DNA from: Paenibacillus psychroresistens
GTDB taxonomy: Bacteria > Bacillota > Bacilli > Paenibacillales > NBRC-103111
Reading direction: 5' to 3'
Assembly: GCF_009728935.1 (NCBI RefSeq)
Contig: NZ_CP034235.1
Location: forward strand, 6,027,501 to 6,091,500
Length of the DNA stretch: 64,000 nt
Below the pieces are notes generated by a model that did no database searches, was not told the DNA's origin, and saw only the letters and a program-made list of their open reading frames with translations. Numbering within the stretch: the stretch's first letter is position 1; every line of letters begins with the position of its first letter. The position numbers and the translations under genes were made by a program. Of the stretch, positions 9,036 through 18,185 are shown one piece after another.

Positions 9036-10418
9036 ATGCAAAAACTCGGAAGAAACGATCTCTGTCATTGCGGAAGTGGCAATAAATATAAAAAATGCTG
9101 CTTGTCCAAGGATGAGGCTGGCAATATCACAAGAATTGCAGCATCCCCCGAGGCTCATGTCGGCCCGATGAATTTGAGCATATTGATTCATAACACCTTG
9201 CCTTGGAAGAATGAACTTTACAAAATGGAAGCCATCTACATGGTAGATAGCTTAAATGATTTTACTGCTGAGGAAATATCTATAGCTATTCAGCTTTGGA
9301 ATGATTTCTCTAATGACGAAGAACCTGGGATTAAAAAGGCCGGTGTTTATCCCGCAGCAATTGAATATTGGCTCAGCCAATTGCACGGTAGAGATGTAAC
9401 CCGCTCCTCGCTAGCAGAGAAATACAATGTTTCCGCTGGAACCATCACACAACGTTCGACTCAACTTATGACATATGCATTGGAAAAGATCGCCGAAATG
9501 AAAAACTTTGGAGTAACCCAGCCTCCCGTCGCGATTGCTCCAAGCCGATTGGGCATGGAGAAAGAACTACTATCCTTCGGCGCCTTGCTCGAAGACCAGG
9601 ATTTTGAAACCTTTGAAGAAGCCAACGCATTTATCAATAATCAGCTTAATGCTCCCAAACCAAAGAAAGCTAGAAAGAGTCCTTCGGCAAAAGGAAAAGC
9701 ACAGGATATTCTTTATGCAGCTTGGGACGAGCCCTCAGCAACAAAACGAACTCAAATGGCGAAACAGGCTTTAGAGCTCTATCCCAATAGTGTTGATGCC
9801 TATAATATACTAGCCGAAACTGATGCGCGAACCCTTAAAGAAGCCGCAAAATACTATGAACAAGGAATGCTAGCTGGGGAGAGAGAAATCAGCGCCGAAT
9901 TTTTCAAAGAAAACAAAGGTCACTTTTGGGGAATTACTTCCACACGTCCTTATATGCGAGCAAAGCTAGGTTATGCTCATTCCTGCTCTCAAATGGGAAA
10001 AGATAATGAAGCAATTCTGCATTATACGGATTTACTTGAACTGAATCCAAACGATAACCAATGTGTACGTGAAATGCTCTCACTCTCTTATCTGGAAACA
10101 GAGCAATGGAAAGAAGCCTCATCTTTGCATAAAAAATTTCAAGAAGATACCGGCGCTGGTTTAAGCTTTGACCGTGTTTTAGCAGAATATGGACTTAATG
10201 GCATTACCGCTAAGCTGACCAAGTTATTAAACGCGGCCATTAGTAGAAACAAACACTTACCGCAATACTTAAACGGCAAAAAAGCCATCCCTCGTGACAT
10301 TCCGGATTTTGTTGGTTTTGGCGATGACGATGAAGCCATTGTTTATGCAGATTCACATATTCATCTCTGGAAGAATGCTCCCGAGCTTATCGCATTGCTA
10401 AAAAATCAGAAGAATTGA
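9036..10418 (+). CDS. SEC-C motif protein with TPR-like repeats
   Basis: 460 residues. A SEC-C zinc-binding motif is at the very N-terminus (residues 5-22), CHCGSGNKYKKCC, as found at the end of SecA and in YchJ-type proteins. A likely helix-turn-helix segment follows near residue 120 (SSLAEKYNVSAGTITQRS). Residues 230-400 are built of alpha-hairpins resembling tetratricopeptide repeats, for example ALELYPNSVDAYNILAE and YTDLLELNPNDNQCVREML. TAGGAG lies 6 bases before the ATG. Proteins of this layout occur widely in Firmicutes without a firm function; a scaffold or nucleic-acid-associated role is only a guess. It is transcribed alone from a clear promoter. Confidence 0.75.
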   Translation: MQKLGRNDLCHCGSGNKYKKCCLSKDEAGNITRIAASPEAHVGPMNLSILIHNTLPWKNELYKMEAIYMVDSLNDFTAEEISIAIQLWNDFSNDEEPGIKKAGVYPAAIEYWLSQLHGRDVTRSSLAEKYNVSAGTITQRSTQLMTYALEKIAEMKNFGVTQPPVAIAPSRLGMEKELLSFGALLEDQDFETFEEANAFINNQLNAPKPKKARKSPSAKGKAQDILYAAWDEPSATKRTQMAKQALELYPNSVDAYNILAETDARTLKEAAKYYEQGMLAGEREISAEFFKENKGHFWGITSTRPYMRAKLGYAHSCSQMGKDNEAILHYTDLLELNPNDNQCVREMLSLSYLETEQWKEASSLHKKFQEDTGAGLSFDRVLAEYGLNGITAKLTKLLNAAISRNKHLPQYLNGKKAIPRDIPDFVGFGDDDEAIVYADSHIHLWKNAPELIALLKNQKN

Positions 10419-10517
10419 ATGTTAAAAAGAACCAAGTAATTATTCGTATATTATATTACACCGAGTACACTCTAATATGGAATTAAATAATATTAGAGAG
10501 AGGTGCCCACACTCTGG

Positions 10518-11366
10518 ATGAAACTTAAACTATTCTTTACTTTAGCTTTAATGATGGCTTTAAGTGCTTGCACCAATGCCACCCAAATCCAACCTCAATC
10601 CATATCAGAGGAGATGATACGGTCCGAGCAAAGTCAATCAGCACCAGCAACCAACCCAGGAACGGATTCCAAACTCCGACAGCTGGCTTCAGACGTTTCC
10701 AAGGGTGCACAAATTAAGCCAACGGGACATGCTTCCCCGAAATTACTAACGGCATCTGATCATGTTCTTATGTTGATTGACCATCAGCCCCAAATGGCAT
10801 TTGCAGTAAAATCGCACAGCATAACAGAGCTGCGTAATAACGTTACAGGATTAGCTAAATCAGCCAAGTTATTTGGTGTTCCTACCATTTTGACTACAGT
10901 ATCTGCTAAAACCTTTAGCGGCTCCATTTTCCCAGAAATTCAAGCTGTCTTTCCCAATCAACAGCCAATCGACCGTACAACTATGAATCCATGGGAGGAT
11001 CAACGCGTCGCGGATAAGGTAAAAAGCTTCAATAAAAAGAAAATTGTGATGGCTGGACTATGGACAGAAGTGTGCTTGGTAGATCCTGTTCTTTCAGCCT
11101 TGGATGAAGGGTATACGGTATATTTTGTTTCCGATGCTTCCGGTGGTGTTAGCCCCGAGGCGCATGACATGGCTGTGAACCGGATGATTCAGGCTGGTGC
11201 GGTGCCACTGACTTGGCTGCAATATTTACTTGAAATGCAGAGAGACTGGGCAAACCAAGCTACCTATACTCAGGTACTTACCATTGCGAAAGATCATGGC
11301 GGTGCTTATGGTTTGGGAGTATTCTATGCAGGTGAAATGTTCGGTGCAAAAGAAGGCAATAAATAG
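10518..11366 (+). CDS. YcaC-like isochorismatase-fold hydrolase, predicted lipoprotein
   Basis: 282 residues from the ATG at 10518. The N-terminus is a lipoprotein signal peptide ending in the lipobox LSAC, followed by a polar linker of about 55 residues. The cysteine-hydrolase domain matches the YcaC branch, with a candidate triad of Asp88 (LIDHQ), Arg153 (IDRTTMNPW) and Cys186 (TEVC) and a C-terminal QRDWA. YcaC proteins are normally cytosolic and about 208 residues, so the lipid anchor and linker are unusual. A GTG at 10503 is in frame but has no room for a ribosome binding site; the AGAGAGG sits 14 bases before the ATG. The substrate is unknown. Confidence 0.8.
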   Translation: MKLKLFFTLALMMALSACTNATQIQPQSISEEMIRSEQSQSAPATNPGTDSKLRQLASDVSKGAQIKPTGHASPKLLTASDHVLMLIDHQPQMAFAVKSHSITELRNNVTGLAKSAKLFGVPTILTTVSAKTFSGSIFPEIQAVFPNQQPIDRTTMNPWEDQRVADKVKSFNKKKIVMAGLWTEVCLVDPVLSALDEGYTVYFVSDASGGVSPEAHDMAVNRMIQAGAVPLTWLQYLLEMQRDWANQATYTQVLTIAKDHGGAYGLGVFYAGEMFGAKEGNK

Positions 11367-11419
11367 CCAAACAACGTTAATTAATTATTATAGGATTACT
11401 TTTTAAACTAGGCTATGGA

Positions 11420-11463
11420 AGAATCACGGTGATTCTCCGATAACTATTTTAGAAGGTGATTCT
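11420..11463 (+). promoter_or_regulatory. Palindrome plus third half-site upstream of the MocR gene
   Basis: AGAATCAC-G-GTGATTCT (11420-11436) is a perfect palindrome with 8-base arms. A further copy, GGTGATTCT, lies at 11455-11463 in the same orientation as the right arm (27 bases apart) and is followed by a run of T. This could be a MocR operator with three half-sites, or alternative RNA hairpins in which the last arm makes a terminator. The function is inferred. Confidence 0.5.
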
Positions 11464-11495
11464 TTTTCATTTCTAGCTAAGGATGATGAACTTAC

Positions 11496-12932
11496 ATGTG
11501 GAAACCAGATAGAGCAGCAAAAAAACCGATCTATCAGCAAATTACGGATTATATGGAACGTTGTATTTCATTCGGAGAATTTCCACCGGGTAGTATTCTG
11601 CCTTCGGAAAGGAAGCTCGCTGATCTGCTTGGAGTGAATCGCAGTACAGTTTTACAAGCTTATGATGAGCTTCGCGCTTCCGGTATTGTCGAAAGCGTTA
11701 AGGGCAGCGGCACAAAAGTCAGCAAGCTTAAATGGGGGATTACTCCTTCTCAAACACCTAACTGGAAGCAATATGTGGAGGGTGGAACCTTTTTACCTAA
11801 TCTGCCCTTCATCCGCCGTATCCGGGAGGAACTTAGAAAAGGCGAGAGAATCATAGATTTTGCCAGTGGTGAACTATCTGCCGACTTATTTCCCAATCAA
11901 ATTATTCGTCACCTTATGCAAAAACAGCCGTTTCAAGAACAGCTTGGGTATGAGGATCCACAGGGTTTTTCACCGCTTAGAGAAAGCTTGGTTTCTTTTC
12001 TTGCTCAGCAGCTTAATATTAACACCACGGATTCTTCGATTCTAATAACTTCTGGCTCGCAGCAATCTTTGTATTTAATTACTCAGTGTCTGCTAAGTCC
12101 TGGTGATGCAGTGGCAATTGAAGATCCCTCTTATTGTTATTCCTTACCTATGTTTCAATCAGCCGGGCTCCGTTTATTCGGACTGCCTGTAGATGAACAC
12201 GGAATAAATCCTGAGGATATCATTACATTACACCGACAACACCGCATACGCATGCTATTTCTTAACCCTAACTTTCAAAACCCAACTGGCGGAATCCTCT
12301 CTGCAGAGCGTAGAATAAGATTACTCGAAATCGCCGCTGAATTGGGCATCCCAATTGTTGAAGATGACCCGTTTACCTTAACCGCATTTGATGGCAATCC
12401 GCCTCCTACTTTGAAATCTTTAGACACATCCGGCAATGTCTTATATATAGGATCGCTTTCCAAAATTGCTGCTTCTGGCTTGCGGATCGGTTGGCTGATT
12501 GCCCCTCAAGCCGTCGTAAGCCGGTTAACCGATGCGAGGCAGCAAATGGATTTTGGCTTGAGCGGTATTCCACAATGGGTGGCGAACCAATTTATTAAGG
12601 ATGGGCATTTTGAGCAGCAGATTATCCTTTTACGCCAGGCTTTATTACATAAAAGAAATCACATGATTCAAGGCTTACAGAGCATTTTGCCTGACTATAT
12701 TACGTTTACGCCTCCACAAGGAGGACTTAACATATGGTGCAACATAAATCGTGAATTCGATGATTTCAAATTGCTTAACGAAGCAATAAAACGCGGGGTT
12801 ATTCATGTACCAGGCAGTGTATATGGATCTGACCATCGTAGTATCCGTTTAAGCTTTGCAAGGCCTCACATTGACGATATCATCCCAGGGTTAAAGCTAC
12901 TGAAAGAGGCTATTCAACTGATTTCAAGCTAA
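11496..12932 (+). CDS. MocR-type regulator (GntR helix-turn-helix fused to aminotransferase domain)
   Basis: 478 residues. Residues 10-75 form a GntR winged helix (PIYQQITDYMERC, then ILPSERKLADLLGVNRSTV). Residues 120-475 are a fold-type I aminotransferase domain, with PNFQNPTG and the PLP lysine Lys323 in SLSKIAASGLRIGW. Members bind PLP as a cofactor or effector and usually regulate vitamin B6, GABA or amino-acid genes. The ATG has AAGGATG upstream. The 3' end overlaps the convergent BenE-type gene by 23 bases. The palindromic half-sites just upstream are a good candidate for its own operator. Confidence 0.9.
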   Translation: MWKPDRAAKKPIYQQITDYMERCISFGEFPPGSILPSERKLADLLGVNRSTVLQAYDELRASGIVESVKGSGTKVSKLKWGITPSQTPNWKQYVEGGTFLPNLPFIRRIREELRKGERIIDFASGELSADLFPNQIIRHLMQKQPFQEQLGYEDPQGFSPLRESLVSFLAQQLNINTTDSSILITSGSQQSLYLITQCLLSPGDAVAIEDPSYCYSLPMFQSAGLRLFGLPVDEHGINPEDIITLHRQHRIRMLFLNPNFQNPTGGILSAERRIRLLEIAAELGIPIVEDDPFTLTAFDGNPPPTLKSLDTSGNVLYIGSLSKIAASGLRIGWLIAPQAVVSRLTDARQQMDFGLSGIPQWVANQFIKDGHFEQQIILLRQALLHKRNHMIQGLQSILPDYITFTPPQGGLNIWCNINREFDDFKLLNEAIKRGVIHVPGSVYGSDHRSIRLSFARPHIDDIIPGLKLLKEAIQLISS

Positions 12933-14073
12933 GCTTTCCCTCGCTGAGAATTTTTGCCGAAATCACACCTACGAGCAAAGACCAAACTGGAGAAGATATC
13001 CCTAAAAATGATATATTAGAGATAGCTATGATAAAAACAAACAAGATTGAATAACGATAAGCGGGTACAGAAAAAGCGGATTTCAGACTGTTTAACAGCA
13101 CTCCCAAGAGCGCAAACCCTGAGAGCATAGTAATAAAAGAAGCTGGCAGCAGCTCTATAATAACGATCACCTTCCAAGCGAATAAGCCGAATAAGGCTAC
13201 TAGGCCCCCTGATACCAAGGCGGCTACTATCCTTTTCTCTTTCAGACCCGCTTCTTCACTGCTGCATAATGCAGTCATCATCCCCCCTATGTTCACAGCA
13301 TGCCCTCCAAAAAAACCAACAAAAAACGTGCCTAAACCTGAAAAAATAAGCACTTTATTGACTGGAGGCTTATAGCCATTATTCTTCAGCGCCGTTAAAC
13401 CTACTGCAATATCATTACTTAGAACTAAAACAGCTAGCGGAAAAGCTATTGAAATAAACCCGTTAAAAGTAAACGATGGTGTTATTATTTGAGGTAAACT
13501 AAAAGCTGTTGGATGCATTATAGGAAAATCGTAGCCGATGAAAAGTCCCAATATACCAAAAATTAGCACTCCCAACAAAGGAGGAAATGATTTGGAGATT
13601 TTGGGCACAATAAAAAAACCCAAGATCGCCATTCCCCCAACAAATGGAGATGCTTTAAAGGATGGAACAATATCAACCACATATTTCAGAACAAGTCCTG
13701 CCAGCATGGCATCAATCATAGGTTTGGGGATAAAGTCTAAAACTTTATTAAATAAGCCTGAAAACCCAAATATTGCGATAAGCCCTCCTGCAACAATGAA
13801 GCTGCCAGCTAGTTCATTTAGCGTAAAATGAACTGCAGCAGTGCTAAGGAACGCAACGGCCGTAATCGAATGGGCTCCACCAAACGGGATTCTGTATTTA
13901 ATAGAAAGCACTAAGTTTAAGATACCGCCAACAAAATAAACAATGAATAACCATGAAATAAGCTCAGATCGACTAAGCCCAGCCATTTCCGCACATTTAA
14001 TTACGAGGATCGCACCACCCGTGCAGGTCATTAGAGCGGACAAGATACCTGCTGATACATTCTGCATATTCAA
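12910..14073 (-). CDS. BenE-family membrane transporter (benzoate/proton symporter family)
   Basis: 387 residues, almost entirely hydrophobic with about 11-12 membrane segments. The BenE signature regions are recognisable: PFGGAHSITAVAFLST near residue 63, the PLAVLVLSNDIAVGL segment near 213, and NIGGMMTALCSSEEAG near 263. Known members carry benzoate or related aromatic acids, but many are uncharacterised. The start appears to be a TTG at 14073 with AGGGG 10 bases upstream; an ATG two codons later is 16 bases away. It follows the 49-residue membrane protein by 36 bases on the same strand, so they form a two-gene operon convergent with the MocR gene. Confidence 0.8.
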   Translation of the reverse strand: MNMQNVSAGILSALMTCTGGAILVIKCAEMAGLSRSELISWLFIVYFVGGILNLVLSIKYRIPFGGAHSITAVAFLSTAAVHFTLNELAGSFIVAGGLIAIFGFSGLFNKVLDFIPKPMIDAMLAGLVLKYVVDIVPSFKASPFVGGMAILGFFIVPKISKSFPPLLGVLIFGILGLFIGYDFPIMHPTAFSLPQIITPSFTFNGFISIAFPLAVLVLSNDIAVGLTALKNNGYKPPVNKVLIFSGLGTFFVGFFGGHAVNIGGMMTALCSSEEAGLKEKRIVAALVSGGLVALFGLFAWKVIVIIELLPASFITMLSGFALLGVLLNSLKSAFSVPAYRYSILFVFIIAISNISFLGISSPVWSLLVGVISAKILSEGKLSLKSVE

Positions 14074-14109
14074 GATGGAACTTCCCCTTTTAGTCTGTTT
14101 CTCTATACA

Positions 14110-14259
14110 TTAAGGCACCTGCCTCTTTTCAATACTAGGAATCTCCTCAGGCTCTTCCCATTTTCTCGAATAAGCTTTATTCGTCGTCCATATGGCTATA
14201 TAACATACGATGATAATGACAATTCCTGAAACAATCCAAACCCATGTAGGAACATCCAT
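14110..14259 (-). CDS. 49-residue single-pass membrane protein
   Basis: A short gene with an excellent ribosome binding site (AAAGGAGG, 8 bases before the ATG). The protein starts MDVPTWVWIVSGIVIIIVCY, giving one transmembrane helix (about residues 6-24). A charged tail of about 25 residues rich in Glu, Lys and Pro follows. It lies 36 bases upstream of the BenE-type transporter gene on the same strand. Small single-pass proteins encoded beside a carrier often act as accessory or stabilising subunits; that role is inferred here. I do not recognise a named family. Confidence 0.75.
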   Translation of the reverse strand: MDVPTWVWIVSGIVIIIVCYIAIWTTNKAYSRKWEEPEEIPSIEKRQVP

Positions 14260-14429
14260 TTGATTGACCTCCTTTAGTACTATATCTTTATATTCCCTAT
14301 ATTAAAGCTTATTATTTATACTGTAACCGTCCACTTGCGAAGATTATTGACCCACCACTTTACCGAATTATTAATGTAATATATCGGTTATTATGTGGCA
14401 ATAATACGAGCACAAGTGGAGGTAACAAA

Positions 14430-15107
14430 ATGTCGCTAATTGAAATTCTTCTGCGTACCGTAATTGCGTTCATCGGATTATTATTCTGGGCTCGAATTAT
14501 TGGAAAGAAATTAATCTCCCATTTTACCTTTTTTGATTTTGTAGCTGGAGTGACATTTGGCTCTATTGGCGGTAACCTTATTTTCAATAATCAAGTAACT
14601 TTGTTTTACGGGATAGTTGGTTTAAGTCTATTCTCTGCTCTGGGGCTGCTTGCGGATTACATCTCTCTAAAAAGCCTTATAGGAAGAAAATTATTGGACA
14701 GTGAACCACTGTTAATCATCAAGGACGGTCAAATTTTTATGGATAACTTAAAAAAAGCCCGTTTAACAATCAACGAACTTATGATGCTTTTGCGGAAAAA
14801 AGATATATTTTATATCGATGAGATTGAATTTGCACTTTTTGAAACAGATGGCTCTTTATCCATTAGAAAAATTGCTGACAGCTTATCTATAACACGAGGA
14901 GATATGAATATCTCCAAAAAATCACGCGGTATTCCTCAGTTATGTATTATTGATGGTGTAATTATGGAGGAAAACTTAAAAAAAATTCAGAAAAACAAAC
15001 AATGGATGGAGATAATCCTTAAGCATAGCGATATTCAACTTGAACAGGTTATACTAGCTCAGATTGACCAGCAGGACTATTGTGTTTTTAAGCTTAGGGA
15101 AAGCTAA
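14430..15107 (+). CDS. DUF421 / YetF-family membrane protein
   Basis: 225 residues. Three membrane helices in the first 85 residues (LLRTVIAFIGLLFWARIIGKK and the following TFGSIGGNL segment) are followed by the soluble YetF-type domain, with the conserved LLIIKDGQI and LRKKDIFYIDEIEFALFETDGSLSI stretches. GGAGG precedes the ATG. Bacilli typically carry several paralogues, some in sporulation or germination regulons, and the molecular function is unsettled. It is divergent from the small membrane protein / BenE operon and is followed by a strong hairpin. Confidence 0.9.
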   Translation: MSLIEILLRTVIAFIGLLFWARIIGKKLISHFTFFDFVAGVTFGSIGGNLIFNNQVTLFYGIVGLSLFSALGLLADYISLKSLIGRKLLDSEPLLIIKDGQIFMDNLKKARLTINELMMLLRKKDIFYIDEIEFALFETDGSLSIRKIADSLSITRGDMNISKKSRGIPQLCIIDGVIMEENLKKIQKNKQWMEIILKHSDIQLEQVILAQIDQQDYCVFKLRES

Positions 15108-15183
15108 ATTATACCCGTTGGCGTTGACGTTTTCCGCGTTCTGTTTACATACCAATGTACTATCTTCAATGCTGGTAAATAAC

Positions 15184-15223
15184 AGAGCCTGTTAATCCCT
15201 TTGCTTAAGGGCTATCAGGCTCT
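15184..15223. terminator. Bidirectional terminator between convergent genes
   Basis: AGAGCCTG (15184-15191) pairs with CAGGCTCT (15216-15223), with an inner CCCTT/AAGGG stem. TATATTTT follows on the plus strand. It separates the DUF421 gene from the convergent GH127 gene. Confidence 0.75.
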
Positions 15224-15252
15224 ATATTTTGGATTATTCTTGGTGAGCTCCT

Positions 15253-17118
15253 TTATTGCCTCTTCCCAATCAACGGAAACTCCCCAATCCGCAACCTTGA
15301 GCTGCCATAAGGAACAAGTAAAAGCTCTTGTTCCGCTTGCCCATCTACATTAGGGTGGATGGGCGGTGTGTCGGCGTTATTGCCTTCCATTCTCCAATCT
15401 CGAATCAATTGGCCACTTGTTCGCAGTTTAATAGGTGAGTTGGCTGCTTCGAAAGGTTGCTTGGGTATAATCCCCTCAACCACTTCGAAGCTCGCCTCAG
15501 AGGAAATGCCATATTTCCACGGACTCATCGGATAAACCTCCCAATCATGGAATTTCGCTCTCTCAACGATCTTTTGCCAATTTTCTGTTATAGGCAATAC
15601 ATAAACCAATGGCCCTCGATTAATCTGGATCGCAAAATTATGAGCCGAATGAGTAACTACCTCCATCGGCAAAAACAATTGAATTGTATCGCCATCCAGC
15701 CAATGACGTTGGATGCTCGCATACCCATTCACGATTGATAATGTGACGCTAACATTATTGATCAACAAGCTTGGCTTATCACACCATGCGGGAATTCGCA
15801 GAGACAAGGCAAACTGCTCGGCTGAGGAAAGGGTAAGCTTCATTGTAATTTCTTCATTGAAGGGGTAGCCTCCACTGACTTCAAGTGTTGCATCGCTCCC
15901 ATTGCCAACCTTAGTCCTCACAAGGCAAGGAGCATAAGAAACTGCCGCTAAGCCACCATTACCATCAGACATCCAGAGATGTGAAGCTAGCTTCGGCCAG
16001 CCTTGGTGCATATTTGCCGTACAACAGCCAAAATGGGGTTCAAGTCCAAATACATTAGCATCCGCTCCATTACTCCAGTCTCTCTTGGCTACATTGCACA
16101 TGACTTGATTAACCTGCTGATCATATTGATGGGAGGTCCAGTCCGCTGATATTGCCGCTGGAAGTGCGTTAAATGCCACTTTCTCTAGAATATCGCCAAA
16201 TTGGCCTACACCATAAATCCGCACCAAATTTTCAAGCGAGAACATATATTCAACTACAGCACATAGTTCAACACCTTGACTTGGATTCGTTCCCGAAAGC
16301 CATTCGTCACCGGAAAACATGCCGTGAGCTTGCCCATGAAATTTCATTAGGCTTTTAATTCCTTTATTTATGGCATCCAGCTCCTTAGGGTCACCGGATA
16401 ATTGATAGAAGGTTCCAGGTGCTTTTAAACCCATAGCAACATTAACGACGTGAGATTTGTGATCCCAGCTCTCAACCTTTCGCCAAAAAGGAAAGTCAGC
16501 AAAAACTGCTGTCCAATCGATGGTTTGTTGCTTTATTATATGTGCAAGTTCAAGCCATGTTGGGTTCGGCGAGCGTTGGTACAGCCAGTAAATACATAAC
16601 AGCATTTCTGCACCGCGTGCTTCGGCCCAAGAAAATAACGGTTGTTTCTCAATGTTCAGGTGCACAAATTGAAAGAAACGGTTTAAGAAAGGAACGATCC
16701 GTGAATCTCCTGTCGCCTCTTCATGCTGCATTAACACCTTAAGCATGATCATGTAATGCCACCAATCATGATTATGGTTGATATCATTATTCACGGTATT
16801 AATGCGCTTCGGTCCAAACATGCCATCCTCTTGCTGGCTGGCCAAGGTCCATTCCACCCATTTATTAGCCTTAGCAATTAACCGTTCATCCTCCAATAAG
16901 TAAGCAAGGGGAAGCATGCCATCTACATAATAAGGACCACGTTCCCAGCTTTCACCTTCTCCACCAAGCCAACCACTTTGGGGTCCAACATCAGCCCAAT
17001 GCTCCCCTAAATGTCCTGTTAAACCGTCTGCTTGAATACGTAATTGATCCTTTAACCACCCCAATGGTTTAATGCTCCTCAAGGGAAGCGATTCGAAGGC
17101 TGTTTTCACTAATGTCAT
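15253..17118 (-). CDS. GH127-type beta-L-arabinofuranosidase (DUF1680 fold)
   Basis: 621 residues with no signal peptide, so probably intracellular. An (alpha/alpha)6 barrel covers roughly residues 1-410, including SGWLGGEGESWERGPYYVDG, typical of DUF1680/GH127. The zinc-thiolate active site is represented by FGCCTANMHQGWPK, with the paired cysteines near residue 370. The C-terminal part (410-621) is beta-rich. Characterised relatives release L-arabinofuranose from plant arabinans or hydroxyproline-linked arabinosides, and some GH127-like enzymes have other sugars. The ATG at 17118 has AAAGGAG 8 bases before it, better than an ATG 14 codons upstream. It is divergent from an AraC regulator that very likely controls it. 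Confidence 0.85.
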   Translation of the reverse strand: MTLVKTAFESLPLRSIKPLGWLKDQLRIQADGLTGHLGEHWADVGPQSGWLGGEGESWERGPYYVDGMLPLAYLLEDERLIAKANKWVEWTLASQQEDGMFGPKRINTVNNDINHNHDWWHYMIMLKVLMQHEEATGDSRIVPFLNRFFQFVHLNIEKQPLFSWAEARGAEMLLCIYWLYQRSPNPTWLELAHIIKQQTIDWTAVFADFPFWRKVESWDHKSHVVNVAMGLKAPGTFYQLSGDPKELDAINKGIKSLMKFHGQAHGMFSGDEWLSGTNPSQGVELCAVVEYMFSLENLVRIYGVGQFGDILEKVAFNALPAAISADWTSHQYDQQVNQVMCNVAKRDWSNGADANVFGLEPHFGCCTANMHQGWPKLASHLWMSDGNGGLAAVSYAPCLVRTKVGNGSDATLEVSGGYPFNEEITMKLTLSSAEQFALSLRIPAWCDKPSLLINNVSVTLSIVNGYASIQRHWLDGDTIQLFLPMEVVTHSAHNFAIQINRGPLVYVLPITENWQKIVERAKFHDWEVYPMSPWKYGISSEASFEVVEGIIPKQPFEAANSPIKLRTSGQLIRDWRMEGNNADTPPIHPNVDGQAEQELLLVPYGSSRLRIGEFPLIGKRQ

Positions 17119-17170
17119 TGGTTTCACTCCTTTTGAAGCCAAGTATACCTGAACTTTCATTTAAAGAGCA

Positions 17171-17203
17171 TATCCAATCACAGCGAGTTTTTATCCAATC
17201 ACA
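17171..17203. promoter_or_regulatory. Direct-repeat AraC operator candidate
   Basis: TATCCAATCACA occurs perfectly at 17171-17182 and 17192-17203, a 21-base period that puts both sites on the same face of the helix. It lies between the divergent GH127 and AraC genes, 53 bases from the GH127 start. Tandem sites two turns apart are typical of AraC-family activators. Binding itself is inferred. Confidence 0.6.
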
Positions 17204-17313
17204 ACATATATTTGATAATCATTTATCGATAATACTTAATTTCACTAAATTATTTTGCCTAAAATGAATCTGCGGGTTAAACTATTATTAATTTGTAAGG
17301 CAAGGGAGAACAA

Positions 17314-18174
17314 ATGTCGATTATTCAATTCATGTCACCACCGATGCCGCATTATATCACTTGCGGTGAAGATACTTATTACAATGGCGATTCTCATGCA
17401 GCTAGAAATAAGATTGGTGTTTTTGATTTCATCCTAGTGACTCAAGGTAGTTTGCATATGGCGGAAGAGGAAAAAAATTACGAGGTACAAGCCGGTCAAT
17501 ATTTACTGCTGCTTCCTGACCGCAGCCATAGATCGCTTCGTGCTTGCAAGATGACTACTCACTTCTTTTGGCTTCATTTTCAAACATTAGGCAGCTGGAA
17601 TGAGCTTTCGGAGCATGCCAGCTTTATCTATCCGAATCAAGATGATGTTTATTCCCCTTTGGAACAGTTTTCATGCTTTATTCCGCAATTTGGCGACTTG
17701 TATACACCAGAGCTCAGCTATAGTTTAATGAAACAATTAAACCTGCTCAAAGCTCAGCCATTAAGCTCGGATAGGTGGAAGCAGCAGGTATTGTTTCAGG
17801 AGCTGCTGTTTAAACTTACCGAAGGCGAACGGATTCTTCAGAATAGACCGCATATCGTCATTGCCGAGCAGGCTGCTTCTTTTTTACGCGAAAATTACCG
17901 CAGCCCCATTTCCTATTCCCAATTAGCAGAAAGGCTGCATTTCCATCCAAATTATATTTCGCTCTGTATGAAAAGAGTATACGGCTGTACACCGCTTGAA
18001 TTTATTACACGTTATCGTGTTGATCAAGCTAAGCTTCTGCTCATTCATACAAATGAACAAATCGGTAAAATTGCCGAGGATTCCGGTTTTGGATCCTTCC
18101 CGTTTTTTATTCGCTGCTTCACCAAGCATACTGGATTTCGACCAAAGGCATTTCGGATGAATTATAGAATTTAA
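17314..18174 (+). CDS. AraC-family transcriptional regulator
   Basis: 286 residues. The N-terminal part (about 1-150) is a cupin-like sugar-sensing domain (VQAGQYLLLLPDRSHRSL). Two helix-turn-helix motifs occupy about residues 190-285, seen in ISYSQLAERLHFHPNYIS and IGKIAEDSGFGSFPFFIRCF with the final GFRPKAFR. AAGGGAG lies just before the ATG. It is divergent from the GH127 gene, and the 21-base-spaced repeats between them are the likely binding sites, so its effector may be arabinose or an arabinoside (inference). Confidence 0.9.
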   Translation: MSIIQFMSPPMPHYITCGEDTYYNGDSHAARNKIGVFDFILVTQGSLHMAEEEKNYEVQAGQYLLLLPDRSHRSLRACKMTTHFFWLHFQTLGSWNELSEHASFIYPNQDDVYSPLEQFSCFIPQFGDLYTPELSYSLMKQLNLLKAQPLSSDRWKQQVLFQELLFKLTEGERILQNRPHIVIAEQAASFLRENYRSPISYSQLAERLHFHPNYISLCMKRVYGCTPLEFITRYRVDQAKLLLIHTNEQIGKIAEDSGFGSFPFFIRCFTKHTGFRPKAFRMNYRI

Positions 18175-18185
18175 TGTTTTAGAGA

